Below are positions 22,172 through 33,275 of a stretch of 64,000 nt of DNA, in pieces. Origin of the DNA: Neurospora intermedia. Taxonomy: Eukaryota > Ascomycota > Sordariomycetes > Sordariales > Sordariaceae. Below the pieces are notes generated by a model. The model was not told the origin of the DNA. It ran no database searches and saw only the letters and a program-made list of their open reading frames with translations. The position numbers were made by a program, and so were the translations under genes. The stretch spans positions 248,001 to 312,000 of the forward strand of contig BTPP01000013.1 of the NCBI GenBank assembly GCA_037102815.1. The letters are read 5' to 3'. The stretch's first letter is position 1; every line of letters begins with the position of its first letter.

Positions 22172-22909
22172 ATGGACTTCGATCCGCCACAAACACCTCA
22201 ACGTGCCCGGCCGAGTAGATTTATCTACCCGCCAGAAGTGCATAGATCCAGAGAGAGTAAGTCACCCTGTTCAAGCGAACAATGCCCCTTGTCTTTCACT
22301 TTGTTTTCAACCTTCGAGGTCCACAGCTGGACTCGACCACTTTCTTTCATTTTCTAACGCCCCTTTGTCTTTCTTTCAACAGGAGCTCAAGCGACTCTCG
22401 AGTCCATCATCATTCCCTTCTTCAACCGCCTCGACTTTATGTACTGGGGCCGCCCTGCCTACACGGGCTGGGATGCCATCCGCCAAATTCTCAACCGCAT
22501 CGAAGCAGACTACATGCGCCACCTCATCGCGCACTTCTTCATTTCGCCCATTGCAGAGCACCACCTGGCGCTCTACATACTGCGCTATCAGATGCGCTGG
22601 TTGAAAAACACGTTTGAGCAGGAACTCACTGACATTGAAATTGATCCCTTCAATCGGGAGATATACCCGACGGAGGCGATCAGGGCGAAGGCCAGAGCTG
22701 AAAAGCATGAGTCGAGGTGGCAGCGGGTGATAAGCACAATGGTGCGGGACGGAAGCTGGAGGAGGGATTGGGGAGAGTTGCGCTTGGAGAACTTTGTGAG
22801 GATGATGACGAATCACATGGTTATTTTGGTCAGTTTGGAGTTGGAGATGGTGGAGAGGGCGAGGTACATGAGGGAGGGTGGGGAGAGAAAGCGGAGGGCT
22901 AGTTTTTGA
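22172..22909 (+). CDS. conserved-looking hypothetical protein, helical, basic
   Basis: Two exons, 22172-22256 and 22383-22909, giving 203 residues. The 126 nt intron has a GTAAGT donor and CAACAG acceptor; the junction codon AGA joins MDFDPP...HRSRE to RAQATLESIIIPFFNRLDF. The body is helical and rich in aromatic and charged residues (MYWGRPAYTGWDAIRQIL, LALYILRYQMRWLKNTFEQE) and ends in a basic GGERKRRASF tail. There is no signal peptide. The segment HMVILVSLELEM is hydrophobic, but too short to call a membrane span. I do not recognise the family. The gene shares its upstream region with the divergently transcribed SET gene. Confidence 0.75.
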
Positions 22910-23910
22910 GGAGGAAGTTCTGGTGAGGGAGAGAGGGAGAGCATCAATGGAGCATCATCGGGTTTTGTTCAACAGAAAGACAGGATGGCGCCGTAGGCAT
23001 GGAGCAACATAGAAAGCTGGCATGAAGCGCGGGATGGTTATGACCAGATATTGGCGAGTGGATTATTGAGATTCGGTTTAAAAGCAAAGCTTTACAGCTG
23101 CATGTGGGGAACATCCGAACGATCTCTGCTCATCCAGCACTTGGACACTGCGCAGCCATACATTCAGCCCAAGTAGTTCTGAATCAATTATACTCTAGAT
23201 GGAGAGTTTTGTTCACGAAATTGAACCTTTTCTTTCTCCCTACACGTAGCATAACTGGTATTGCTGATGTTCAAACAAATGTTGATCACTTTGTTGTTTA
23301 CCTCTAGAGGTGCTTGTACGTTTGCCTCCTGATGTACCCTAACCCTTGAATGACGGACTGTTGCTGGGTTTATTTGTCCAGGTTGTTTTGTGCATGTCAC
23401 TGACAGGAATAGGTGTGATCTCTTACCAGATCCGTACCGTCATGAATAACCCATCTCTTCGGGTCTTGGTCTATGCTTTCAAATGTCCTTTTAGGGTAGG
23501 TATCCTCTTCAAGTTCAAACGTCTTGTTCCTGTTGTATTGAACTGTCCTGGCTGATTATTCGTGAACAGTTGTTTGGGGAGCATTACATAGACTGGCCCC
23601 CTGAGTATACCCTAACCCTTGATTGCTGACCAGTGCCCGTTGCTTGACATGGGGTTGGCCCCACTGGAATGACTGTTACCCCTCTCGCCTACCAAATGCC
23701 CACCGGAAAGCGCCAGGCAGTCGCGCTGCCCGTCGCAAATGTGTCACTGCGCTTGGGGTGCTGGAACTTTTGGATGCTTCATTGACATCATCTCCCAGAC
23801 ATCTTCCACTTCGATGGTTCATTAGCACCGCAATTCGAACCCTCCTACCTCATACATCGTTACACCACCAAGACCGGCAGTCCTACCATAAACGGCGTAC
23901 GCGGGCGGGC
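22910..23910. other. intergenic region with a telomere-like direct repeat
   Basis: 1.0 kb with no supported gene. Two imperfect direct repeats share TACCCTAACCCTTGA at 23335-23349 and 23608-23622. A full palindromic copy of the dispersed motif, TACCTCTAGAGGT, is at 23299-23311. Confidence 0.55.
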
Positions 23911-26016
23911 ATGACGGCGCACAACCAGGGCGAGGGAGGGGCACCACCACCACCATTAACCCAAACATCGCCATCCCCCAGCAACGCCGACAAACCACCC
24001 GCCAAGCTGTATCACGAACATCGCGGCGAACCGCTCGAAGGCGACGCTCTCCAAGAATGTATCGAATCCCTCATAGACGGATGGACAACCTGCGTTGATG
24101 AGCTCTCCCAGCTCCATACAAAGGCCGAGTCAGCTTCCAAGCCCATCCGCGGCCTCTACACCCTCCTCAAAGTCCAGCAACGCACCCTCGACAAGGTCAA
24201 AGCCAAGAAAGCGTCGCAACCGTCCTCCCCTCCTCCGACCTCGACAGACGAACATGGCACCGAACCAAACCCGCTCTTCACCCCCGCCCAGTACTTTGGC
24301 ATGCGCAGTTGCTGCTGGGACGACAGGTGGTCCGTCATCAAAAAGTGCCGCGGTCTCGTGGCCATCAACAAGGAGTTTGCCCGGAGCCCGAAGCAGCCGG
24401 TTCCTGCGGGAAAAGGGTGGTTGGCATACAAAGATAACCCTCTGCTGGAGAGACCGATTGTTGTTGACGCTGTTATCGACAGCGGAGCTACGTGGTTGAA
24501 GTTTGTTTCCATCTCACCCAAGACGCTCGCTTACCAAATTGCCGTGGATGGATGGGAGACCGATGAGGAGGAGGAGGATGATGCGGCATACAGCGATGAC
24601 GAGAAGGACCAATACAACATAAATGGGAACGGAGTCGTGGGGAGAAATGGCATCCAAGAAGCGCTGGGGAATACCGAGTTCGCCGAGTCCATCAAGAAGG
24701 TCATCCTCGCTGCGAGATGGAACCACTGCCATCATGTTCACCTTCTTCTTCCCGGCCTGCGCGATGGCGAGTCCGAGCCCGTCGACAGAATGCTACGCTA
24801 CATCCGCGAAAAGATTGGTGGTGACGACGTCTCTGTTACCGTGAGCTGCGCCAACAGTCCCCTCCTCGCCGACACGCCACCACCACCACTTGACACCGCT
24901 TTGGCCGCCCTCATCGACGAACGCGACCCCCTCGTCGCCGACGATTGCGGCCGCATCACATCCACTGCGAACCTCGACCCGAGCGTGTTAGTGTCATTGG
25001 TGACAGATTTACACCACGGCCTCGTCGATTTGCAGCCCGAGTTCCAGCAGAGGGTGGTTGCCAGGTCGGTATTGGACCACACGACGGACAGTAACGAGCT
25101 GGTACCGCGTGAGGATATCCTCGCCAAGGTCTTGTACCCTGCGCTGAGGGGAAGAAAGCTGGTGACAACACGTCTGGCTGCGCAATACTTCCGACAACTG
25201 ATTGCGTCGATTGCTACACACTCGGAAGAAGTGCGCGCTTCTTTCATATTGCCTCCTGATGCGCCACCCGCTCTGCTTAGTCCTGAGGGAAGCTCCGAAC
25301 CTCTCTCAACAGCCAGTCTCACCCCCGAACAACGTCGGGCTGAACTGCAGAGGTGGTCCGCCGTCCCTATCCCCGATGATCTTCACCTGCCCGTCGAAAT
25401 CGTGGACGACATTGAACTGGAACAAGTTTCCCCACTCATCGCAGAGGGCAAGCTCCCGCCCATGGCCCTCGGCGTTGCCCAAGATTTGTCGAGGCTGAAC
25501 CGGTCCGTCTATCTCTACGGGTGGGTAAATCGCCTAACGACAATCACTGGCCACCGCGGCATCGAGCGTCAGATCTACCTCTCACTAGCCACGCATTGGA
25601 CACCGCCGGTCACCGACAATTACCGTGGAAGCGAAAGCGACGCAAAAAACAACGAGATCCCTCCAGATATCTGGCACCGTCACCTAGGAGGTTATTTGAT
25701 TCACAGAGACAAGCCACGGGACTGGAAAACGTTGATTGCCGAGTATGAGGAATGCAAGGACGGAAAGATACCCTCTGAGGTGCAAAGGTGGACAAACCCG
25801 TGGACAACGTGGGGGAGAGGTATCAGCACGTATGGATTGCCGGATACCAAGACGTGGGAAGGGGTCGGGCATGCGGATAAGCAGAGTTTTGGACGGAAGC
25901 TGCAGACGAGGGAAGCAAGGGGGCAGCGGAATCCTGGCGGTAGGGACGTCGATGATCAGGAAGGGGAGGAGCAGGACATGGATGAAGAAGAGGAGGAGGA
26001 GGAGGAGCAGTCGTAA
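23911..26016 (+). CDS. C7orf25/UPF0415-like protein with DUF1308 region
   Basis: Intronless gene, 701 residues. The N-terminal part has a Pro-rich head, then a helical segment (about 35-100) followed by FTPAQYFGMRSCCWDD. The block RPIVVDAVIDSGATWLKFVS at about 181-200, followed by ISPKTL, corresponds to the VVD(I/V)V..GG..W.K motif typical of the C7orf25 family. A second conserved region (about 395-470) includes RITSTANLDPSVLVSLVTDL, which fits the PIN-like DUF1308 part with acidic residues. The C-terminus carries an acidic run of Glu and Asp ending in EEEEEEQS. The molecular function of this family is not settled. The start at 23911 was chosen because upstream in-frame sequence is not protein-like. 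Family assignment rests on motif memory, so moderate certainty. Confidence 0.8.
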   Translation: MTAHNQGEGGAPPPPLTQTSPSPSNADKPPAKLYHEHRGEPLEGDALQECIESLIDGWTTCVDELSQLHTKAESASKPIRGLYTLLKVQQRTLDKVKAKKASQPSSPPPTSTDEHGTEPNPLFTPAQYFGMRSCCWDDRWSVIKKCRGLVAINKEFARSPKQPVPAGKGWLAYKDNPLLERPIVVDAVIDSGATWLKFVSISPKTLAYQIAVDGWETDEEEEDDAAYSDDEKDQYNINGNGVVGRNGIQEALGNTEFAESIKKVILAARWNHCHHVHLLLPGLRDGESEPVDRMLRYIREKIGGDDVSVTVSCANSPLLADTPPPPLDTALAALIDERDPLVADDCGRITSTANLDPSVLVSLVTDLHHGLVDLQPEFQQRVVARSVLDHTTDSNELVPREDILAKVLYPALRGRKLVTTRLAAQYFRQLIASIATHSEEVRASFILPPDAPPALLSPEGSSEPLSTASLTPEQRRAELQRWSAVPIPDDLHLPVEIVDDIELEQVSPLIAEGKLPPMALGVAQDLSRLNRSVYLYGWVNRLTTITGHRGIERQIYLSLATHWTPPVTDNYRGSESDAKNNEIPPDIWHRHLGGYLIHRDKPRDWKTLIAEYEECKDGKIPSEVQRWTNPWTTWGRGISTYGLPDTKTWEGVGHADKQSFGRKLQTREARGQRNPGGRDVDDQEGEEQDMDEEEEEEEEQS

Positions 26017-27336
26017 TTTTGATGTGGTGTGGTCGGCTATCTGATGGTGCTGGTGATAGTGATGATTGACGGGGTCTGGAATCGCTCTCCCGGTCTTCCC
26101 GAGTCCCAAGTCTCAGTTTATCCCATGTTGCCATCTGGCCCTGGCATAGTTGGCCCTTGTCTGCAATGGAAGCAAAAGCAAGCACCAAACCCGAAACAGC
26201 TCAGGACGTCTGCACATGGCGGAACGACTGGATGACACAAAGTAAGGGATGAGTTGCCTCAACTGCATCTCTCACAGGTAGGCAAGTGAGACAGAATACC
26301 AGAAAAAGAAGCGACTACATACCAACAGAAGGGGACAAATCGCACCACGAGTTGTAGCGCGCCGCTGTTTGATTAGATCGCGAGATCAGATACCATGGTT
26401 GTGGAAAGATTTTAACATGGCCAATAACAGTTGGATCCCAAAATCAGCAGCGAATGATTCACACGTCGCAGCCCAACCGCTCGCTATTATGAAGATCCCG
26501 AGATCATTAATCAGATCTGCCAGATTTCAACAATCGTTTGGTTTGGCTTTGGGAACCTATCAGGAGAAGGCCAATTTGAGGGAAACTTGGTTTTTTTCTT
26601 CTGGCAAACAAGCTTCGGATCTCAATCTGGTGGTGGAGCTAATTTCCCGTTCCCCCCTTGGATCTGCTCGCTTGGTTACCCCTGGTGATGATTTCCCCCC
26701 CTTGCTGCTGGTGCTTGTTAGGTTCTTGGCGGTCATCCGCTTTTGCTGCCGCTAGAACTTTTCTTCTCTGGATGGATTCCATTCCTCCCACCGGAGTTCC
26801 GCTCAGGGTCTAACTTTTAGCCATCTTTTAGTGTTCTAGTGCCCTATGCCACGCTGCAATGCATCCCCGGCCCGACCCTTGTTTTTTTTGTTTTTGTTTA
26901 CGGCCCGGTGTCCACCAGTCCACCACCCCCCCCCTGGCTTGGTACCTGGAACTAGCCCTGGGAAACCGCCTGTCGACATCTGATTTTGGCGCTCGCTCTT
27001 TTGGCTCGCACGTCGCGATGGAGTCATGGGAAATTCGATTGCTGGATTTAGCACACCGCATACTGGACCCGGCGTCGGTTGTCTGAAATGACCTGTAATT
27101 TCAGATCCGTCTCGGAACGGAATTCCCCCTTTTTATTTTGGGAAACGAAAGAGTTGTCGAGTTTTATTTTATTGCTTCACCTTCCCAGCTTCATCCCTTC
27201 CTTCCTCGTCTCTCTCTCCTTGTCCCTTTCGAACCAGTCCATTCGTTTATCACCAACCAACAACTCTTCGCTTCTCCCTCAACTCCAGTCTCCCCCCTTT
27301 TTAATACATATTATCATCCTATAATAATCAGCCAAA
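26017..27336. other. intergenic/promoter region
   Basis: 1.3 kb without a supported gene. The right part (about 27120-27336) is CT-rich and looks like leader and promoter of the gene at 27337. Confidence 0.5.
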
Positions 27337-27933
27337 ATGTCTGCTGAACAAGCTCAGAGGCCCAAGTCCGCCGCTTCCTCCAAGAAGTCCGAGGATCAGC
27401 AACGGGGTCACCAACTGACCGACGACGGGCCCGTTGCCGCCGGTCACCAAGATGCCTACCACCAACTCTCGGACGACCAACCTGAGGCTGGCGCTGCCGA
27501 CGGCGAGCAAGAGCAGCAGCAAAAGGCCGACAAGCCCAAGAAGGAGAACCCCCTCAAGAAGTTCATGGCCTCGCTCAAGTCGCTCAACTGCGCCGGCAAG
27601 CCATCGGGCGACAAGAAGAGCAAGAAGAACGGCGCTTCTCAAGAAGGTGGAGAGGACGACGACGACAACAACACCCCCAACGCCAGGCCTGTGAGCCAGA
27701 GCTCGCTAGACAGCAAGAAGGTTGCTGCCGAGAAGAACGCGCCACAGATTGATGTCTCTCCTGCGGTGGAGGATAGCCACCACCAGACGGGAGAGCACGA
27801 GGGCCACAAGGAGGACGGCAAGGAGGGTGAGGAGAAGAAGGAGCAGGACAATGAGAAGATTGCCAGCCCAGTTGACGCGCACCCTCCTGCGTTGACGACT
27901 ACTGCTATCAGTGCTACGCCCCCGACTCTTTAG
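27337..27933 (+). CDS. disordered, highly charged hypothetical protein
   Basis: Intact frame of 198 residues with a strong start context (CCAAAATGTC) and a CT-rich leader. The protein is nearly all polar: Lys, Glu, Asp, Gln, Ser, Pro and His dominate. A single mildly ordered spot, NPLKKFMASLKSLNCAGKPS at about residues 68-87, contains the only Cys and could be an amphipathic or membrane-docking helix. His-rich and Glu/Lys-rich tracts follow. The TAG stop is directly followed by GTATGT, with CTAAC and a TGCAG at 28002, so a 69 nt intron in the 3' untranslated region is likely (27934-28002). I do not recognise a family; the composition suggests an intrinsically disordered stress- or scaffold-type protein, but this is inference. 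Confidence 0.75.
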   Translation: MSAEQAQRPKSAASSKKSEDQQRGHQLTDDGPVAAGHQDAYHQLSDDQPEAGAADGEQEQQQKADKPKKENPLKKFMASLKSLNCAGKPSGDKKSKKNGASQEGGEDDDDNNTPNARPVSQSSLDSKKVAAEKNAPQIDVSPAVEDSHHQTGEHEGHKEDGKEGEEKKEQDNEKIASPVDAHPPALTTTAISATPPTL

Positions 27934-29021
27934 GTATGTTTCTTCTTTTTTTTCGGTTATCTGAAGTAGTATGAGATGTGATTCTAACAGACTAAAATGC
28001 AGGTGCTGAAAAGTATCCCTTGAGTCGTTGGACGGTGTTATCTGTACCAGTCAGAGCATGATACAGAAGACGGGTGGAAAACAAAAAAGAGAGACAATAG
28101 ACAATAGACAATAAGCTGCATGGACGGGTGTTAAAAGGTCGGGTTGCACTTAGAACACACACATACACACACAACGGCAGATGTTGGGGAGAGGGAGATA
28201 CACTGTACGATTTTTGGAAAGACGGGGACTGGACACCGAAACCCGTTTCAGAGAGGAAGAGAGGGGGGAGGGGCAACGAAGTCGGACGTGCACGCACGGG
28301 GAGTGGGCTGGAGTTTGCCTTTTTTCTTTCTTTTTTGTTTTGCTTTTTTGGCTTTTAGCATCACTACCACCCGACACCACCGACACTACCATCACCGCTG
28401 GCTTACTGGCTTACATCCTCCTCTGGCTTTTGCTCATTACTACCTACCTCACCTACCTACCGCACCTACCTACAGTATACTTCCCGTTTCGATACCCTCC
28501 GGCAATCATCATCATCATCCTTTCGATTAATGCCCTGCTTATGTACCCTCTATCTAGTTAGTTGGAGAAGCAAAACAAATAGTAGTAAGCGGTTAATTTA
28601 ATTCCTTACAGTTGGTGTTATATCAATGATGTCTTTTCGTGTCTTTATCTTGGGTTTCGTGTGCGTCTGTTTGAGCCGGAATGATTGTGAGTTTTTGTCT
28701 GGTGGTGCCATTCAGTCGGACTGAGCACGGGTCACGGTGAAATATTTCCTGGATGTGTACCGGACTCGGTGGTGCGGTTACTTGGGGGACTTCAAAGCTG
28801 GGATATATGTTCGGGGTTAAGTGAGTTTGAGGGGGGGTCCACTGCCTATGCTGCCATTGACCTTAAATCTGCTTGATGACTGGAAAGACAATGCGTTGAA
28901 TGTGATGAGGAAGGAAGGTAGATGGTCAATAATGAGATTCTGGCGAGGAATAGTGCTCGCTCGTTTTCATAATGAGTATATAGTAGCTTAACAGACTCCA
29001 GATGACATCAACCAATGAGAT
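27934..29021. other. 3' region of the charged protein and upstream of tRNA-Ser
   Basis: 1.1 kb. The first 70 bases look like a 3' untranslated intron. Thereafter there is a CA/ACAC stretch near 28155-28170, T-rich and ACCTACC-rich tracts, and no gene. Confidence 0.5.
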
Positions 29022-29103
29022 GGCGTGGTGGCAGAGTGGTCTAATGCGCAAGACTAGAAATCTTGTTCCTTCGGGAGCGTCTGTTCGAATCAGGCCCACG
29101 TCG
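29022..29103 (+). tRNA. tRNA-Ser (anticodon AGA)
   Basis: 82 nt cloverleaf, no intron. The acceptor stem pairs GGCGTGG with CCACGTC (one G-U). The anticodon stem CAAGA/TCTTG encloses the loop CTAGAAA, giving anticodon AGA, which reads UCU (and UCC by inosine). A long variable arm, GTTCC-TTCG-GGAGC, is the class II hallmark of serine tRNA, and the discriminator base is G as in serine tRNAs. The T arm has GTTCGAATC. A run of T follows. Confidence 0.95.
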
Positions 29104-29125
29104 CACGATGATCACCAAAAACTTC

Positions 29126-29131
29126 TTTTTT
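29126..29131 (+). terminator. RNA polymerase III terminator of tRNA-Ser
   Basis: Six T, starting 23 bases after the tRNA 3' end; a second T run is at about 29140. Confidence 0.7.
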
Positions 29132-30218
29132 CGTTATCCTTTTTTAACATCTTTCCTTGAGTGTTTATTCCGAGTCTTTTTCTACTCTCCTTTTTCCTTC
29201 TTCTTTGCTTTCTTTAGCTTTTGGCACGCACCTTTTGTGTACGATGAAGAAAGCGGGCATGATTTCACATGGTGGGTCCACACACTGAACTCGTGCCAGG
29301 TTGGACCCGGACCTGACTCTTCGTATCTGATTTCAATAAATACTAGTTGTTTACATGCCCCTTTTCCCTGCAGCTGTTCTCATATGCCGTCAACTCCCAC
29401 ACACAGTTCTGTCATTCCCGTTCTCCTTTCCCCTCAAATATTCATATATGAACAAGCTATGATCTCTTCGTCCGCGAAACACCTCTTATCCGTTGGCACG
29501 TCCTCATATTGATCCGACCACTCAATCCACTTATTACCTACTACCTAGGTATTTCAATTATCATCAGGATCGTATGTCCTCGGTGCACGCATGTCCGCCG
29601 TGAATCTTATCTTGACTCTCACAGGCAGAAAAACATTGCGCTGGAGTAGAGGGGCTGCCGGGGCGGCTTGTGTGAGGAGGATGGAAGTGAAGGCGTTGAA
29701 GACTGGAGATTCATGGTTGACTGGTTCGAGAGTTGAGGTTGATTTGAGTTACGGGGCTTGGAGTTTGGTACGGCGACCGTCTTGCATGTGTTGTCTTGTT
29801 GAGACAGATGTTTACCTACCTACGTATGTTGGAACCTAGAGGTACCTTGTACATAGCTAGAGCCCGGGGATATATTGCGTGCTGACGGGGTTGATGTCTG
29901 CTTGATTTGTTACCTCACTCGAGTGAAATGTGGCTAGGTAGGTATACTATGTTCTTTCTTGACTTTGGCCACAATACCAATCCGCTTCCACTCGTGTATC
30001 TTACTCTGTCCAGACGAGGTCAATTCACGAAGACTGTGTGTTTTCCAAGAAGGCGATTTGCATTTTCCATTGCTAAAAAAGAACCAGTCTCCTTCCCTAC
30101 TGTTCTCCTTCAGCCCAAAGCTCTTTCCTCTCCCCTCCTCCATCACTAATCCACATCACCACCACCCCTTTGATCCTTCCACCTTCCGATTCAGCACTGC
30201 TTCCTTCCCCACAAACCT
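29132..30218. other. intergenic region
   Basis: About 1.1 kb between tRNA-Ser and the 3' end of the feruloyl esterase gene. Holds TACCTAGGTA near 29543 and an ACCTAGAGGTACC copy at 29834-29846. No gene is supported. Confidence 0.5.
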
Positions 30219-31091
30219 CTAGTTGAACCTGCTAAAGAACTCCCAAGTGTTCCTCGGCGCAAACGGGTCGTTCTGTCCTGGATCCCTCTGGCTCGGATTA
30301 TGGTCTCCGCCATGCACCACCCACACCACGTCCTTGCCCTGCTGACATCCCTGATACTCGACCCTCGTGGACCTTCCTCCACTACCCGGCTGTACTTCCC
30401 CGTTTGCCGGCTGACATCCATTGTTCCGCACAAACCGATCTCTCAACTGTCTTCCCATCGCCACATTCAGCACGCTGTCGGACGTTCCGTGTTGCGCGTA
30501 GTACGCCACCGGATCGTTTCCGCCCGCGCAGCCGGAGAGCTGCGCACCAGAGATGACAGCGACAGCACGGACTTTGTTCGCCCGCGAGCACGCCAGACTG
30601 AAACTCATGCCGCCGCCGTAGGAGAAGCCCGTGCTGAAGACGAGGTTCGAATCAATGCACAACCCATTGCTGACAGTCTGCAGCATGTTGTCGAAGAAGG
30701 AGACGTCCTCCCCGTTCTGGTTGGCCCAGCCGGCGTTCAACCCGTCTGGAACCACGTAGATGGCGCTCTTGCTCGTGTCGAGGGGCGGCAGGCCGTAGTA
30801 AGGCAGAACACCGCCGCGGTTGGGGTCTTCGCCTTGAATGATCTTTTGCATGGAGCTGCCGAGTGGGTGCCACAGGAAGATGAGGCGGTAGGGGTTGTTT
30901 TGGTTGTAGTTGTCCGGAAGCCGGACGGTGTAGCGACGTGATTTTCCGTTGATGTTGGTGGTGACGGTTTGGCCGTTGTAGAGAGTGGGACCTTTGCCGC
31001 AGCCGGAGGAGGGGGCGGCTGCGGCGATGAAGGGGAGGGAAGAGAGGAGGAGAAGGAGAAAGGTGGTGAGGCGGGAGTGAAGGCCTGCCAT
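30219..31091 (-). CDS. faeD: feruloyl esterase D (secreted, CE1/PHB-depolymerase-like)
   Basis: Secreted alpha/beta hydrolase that frees ferulic and related hydroxycinnamic acids from plant cell-wall arabinoxylan and pectin. Single exon, 290 residues. Residues 1 to about 25 (ending PFIAAAA) are a signal peptide. The mature part shows the CE1 esterase layout: LIFLWHPLGSSMQKI near 70, IYVVPDGLNAGW near 111, nucleophile Ser157 in GFSYGGGMS, an acidic residue expected in GTSDSVLN, and His in WVVHGGDHNPSQRDPG. There are several Cys (CGKG, GLCIDS, LACSR, SGCAGG, NNGCQ, QGCQQ) fitting disulfides. There is no carbohydrate-binding module. I recognise it as the Neurospora type D enzyme. It is expected to be induced with plant cell-wall enzymes, although no activator site was identified here. 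Confidence 0.95.
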   Translation of the reverse strand: MAGLHSRLTTFLLLLLSSLPFIAAAAPSSGCGKGPTLYNGQTVTTNINGKSRRYTVRLPDNYNQNNPYRLIFLWHPLGSSMQKIIQGEDPNRGGVLPYYGLPPLDTSKSAIYVVPDGLNAGWANQNGEDVSFFDNMLQTVSNGLCIDSNLVFSTGFSYGGGMSFSLACSRANKVRAVAVISGAQLSGCAGGNDPVAYYAQHGTSDSVLNVAMGRQLRDRFVRNNGCQPANGEVQPGSGGRSTRVEYQGCQQGKDVVWVVHGGDHNPSQRDPGQNDPFAPRNTWEFFSRFN

Positions 31092-32048
31092 TTTCGGAGG
31101 CTGGCTTGAGGCTGGAGACTGGAGAATGAGCTCGAATGGGTTGGATGGGATGCTCTGGCTGGACGAGGAGTGAGTGTTGGAGGAGTTGAGGGGGCTTTAT
31201 ATCTTTGCTGTCGCCGTCAGTTCATGTTGACTTGACTTTGGTGGTTGAACTTGATCTTCTTCAGCAGCTCACATTCTCTTCTCAATCTTCAGCCCAAGTT
31301 GTTCTCCCTTCACAGAAACAACTGCCGAATTCTTGTTCCTTCATTACGAAGCAGCATTGACCGGTCATCGAGCTTGGCGTCCGAGCAAGGCGTCAGGCGC
31401 ACCTATAGGTTTTGATATTCGGAGGAAAAGTCATAGCCAAGAACAATTCAAGCATGGATGTGTCGACGGAGGTCACGGTGGTTGACATGCACATACCGTA
31501 TCCGGTTCACGGAGTTGTCACCGTCGACCAAAGGGTAAGTGCCAAGTCCATGGAACCCGGTATGAGTGGTACCGCAACCGGTAAAAGTGTTTACTGCAAC
31601 CTTCCCCATGTTTTGAGGATCTGTGATGATACGTGGAGGTTGAAACAAGATGCGCGCCAATGAGATTGGGGTTAGTGGCTTGTGGTTAAGGTGAGAGTTT
31701 TGGGAGGTGTTGGTCAGCTGCCTCTACCTGCCTTTCGGTCAACCTCTACCTGCACAATTGAGGAAAGGGTATTGCGCAGAAGTTGTCTGACTTTTTGTGA
31801 TTCTTCCGGTGGAGAGGTAGAATTGTAGAGGTAAATATTCCAAGGTGTATCGAGGTCCGACATGTAGGGGCTGGATGCATATATCGTGACGGTACACCAT
31901 CAGACTTCGACGGAGTCCAAAACAGTCGACAGCAAAGTCACAGCTTCCGTCACCAACTGAGAGATTCAATCCGATGTCGTAGAGGCCACCATGGTGAATG
32001 GGAAATGATTCAGCGAAGTCGTTCTCCTAGAGGTACCTATCACCAAGC
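31092..32048. other. upstream region of the esterase and 3' flank of the SDR gene
   Basis: About 960 bases. The esterase promoter and leader lie at the left. A CCTAGAGGTACC copy of the dispersed motif is at 32026-32037, just outside the SDR stop. No gene is supported. Confidence 0.5.
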
Positions 32049-33275
32049 TTACAAGGGAACATGGAGGTTGCTCCCAGCCAAACCACACACGCCAAACCTG
32101 AACAGCTCAGCATCCTGCTTAAATCGCTCCGCATATTTGGCCTTCAACTCTTCTACATCCCAATTAACCCAAACAAAGCGGCCATGGATGAATCTCGCTT
32201 CCTTGGTGGCTGCCCAGACGGCAAAGTCAGCTGGCAGCGAGACTGTATTCCACCTTCTGTCAGAAACCTTCCGTCAAAGCATGCTATTTTGAGGGGAAAA
32301 ACTTACTATCATCAAATGGTAGGACACTCTTTTCTACTCCGAGACGCTGCCACAACTCCGAGTAGATGGTTCCCGGATGAATGCTCACCACCTGCATCTT
32401 CTCCGGGTCTGACCGTTGAGCGATGTACCTGAAGAAGAGGCCAGCAGTGGCCTTGGTAAAGCCGTACTCTGGGCTGGAGGAGAGAGCGGGTGAGTACTCT
32501 GGAAAGCTTATGTGGGCAGAGGCAGTGGAGATGTTGATGAGGAACTGCATGTGTTTTCTGCGTCAGCCATGACATCCGTTCTTCTTCTGCTCCTTTCAAA
32601 TTTTCTCCTCCAACCTGGCAATCATCGTTCGCATAATGGAGCAAACAAACTGACCTTCTGCCTGTCCTTCCCCTGCTTCATAAAAAGCTCAGTATTCCTC
32701 ATCGGTCCCCTGAGATTCGCTTCAAGTTTACCCCAGATCTCAACCGTCGTCCTGCCACCCTCCTCACACAGGCCCCCAGCCGCCATCTCCCCAACCGCGT
32801 TCAGAATCAGCACATCCACCACCTCTCCTTCCTCTCCCAACCTTTTCCACAAGGTATCAATCTCCTCCATGTTCGCCGCATCGGACTTCTCGCTCACTAC
32901 TTCCGTCTGCTTCCCGAGCTCCTTGGCGTGCTGGCGGAGAAGACCAACGGCTTCGTCGAGTCTTTCTTGCCTTCGACCTGTGATGATGACCTTGGAAGCG
33001 GAAGCGGTGACAAACGACTTGGCCATCGCGAAGCCGATGCCGGCCGTGGCGCCGGTGATGAGAACAGTCTTCCCGGCTTGGGAGAGGAGGGGGTTAAGGG
33101 CTGGGTTAATGGCCGGGTAGGAAGAGGTATGCATGGTGGGCACAACATCTGTGACGGAAGGGTCGAAAGTTGGGGTTACCCAGGGAAGGCCGAATATGGT
33201 GGGAATCTCCATATCGCTGGTGTTGTTGGTGGTGGCGGCATGGCTGCTGGAGCCGTTGGTGGTTGAGGAGGACAT
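32049..33275 (-). CDS. short-chain dehydrogenase/reductase (SDR)
   Basis: NAD(P)-dependent oxidoreductase with a Rossmann fold. Three exons: 33275-32655, 32544-32307 and 32242-32049; 350 residues. Introns of 110 and 64 nt use GTCAGT and GTAAGT donors. The first junction gives DRQKFLINISTASAH and the second gives FDDISLPADFAVWAA, both natural for the family. Residues 1-68 form a Ser/Thr/Asn-rich and Pro-rich extension. TGATAGIG at 74-81 binds the cofactor. VLILNAVG is the NAG-type motif. The catalytic Ser is around 213-216, with Tyr234 and Lys238 in YGFTKA. A C-terminal block (FIHGRFVWVNWDVEELKA) is typical of a group of fungal SDRs acting on small metabolites. The start was chosen at GCCACCATGTCC rather than the in-frame ATG at 33335. 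The substrate is not known. Confidence 0.9.
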
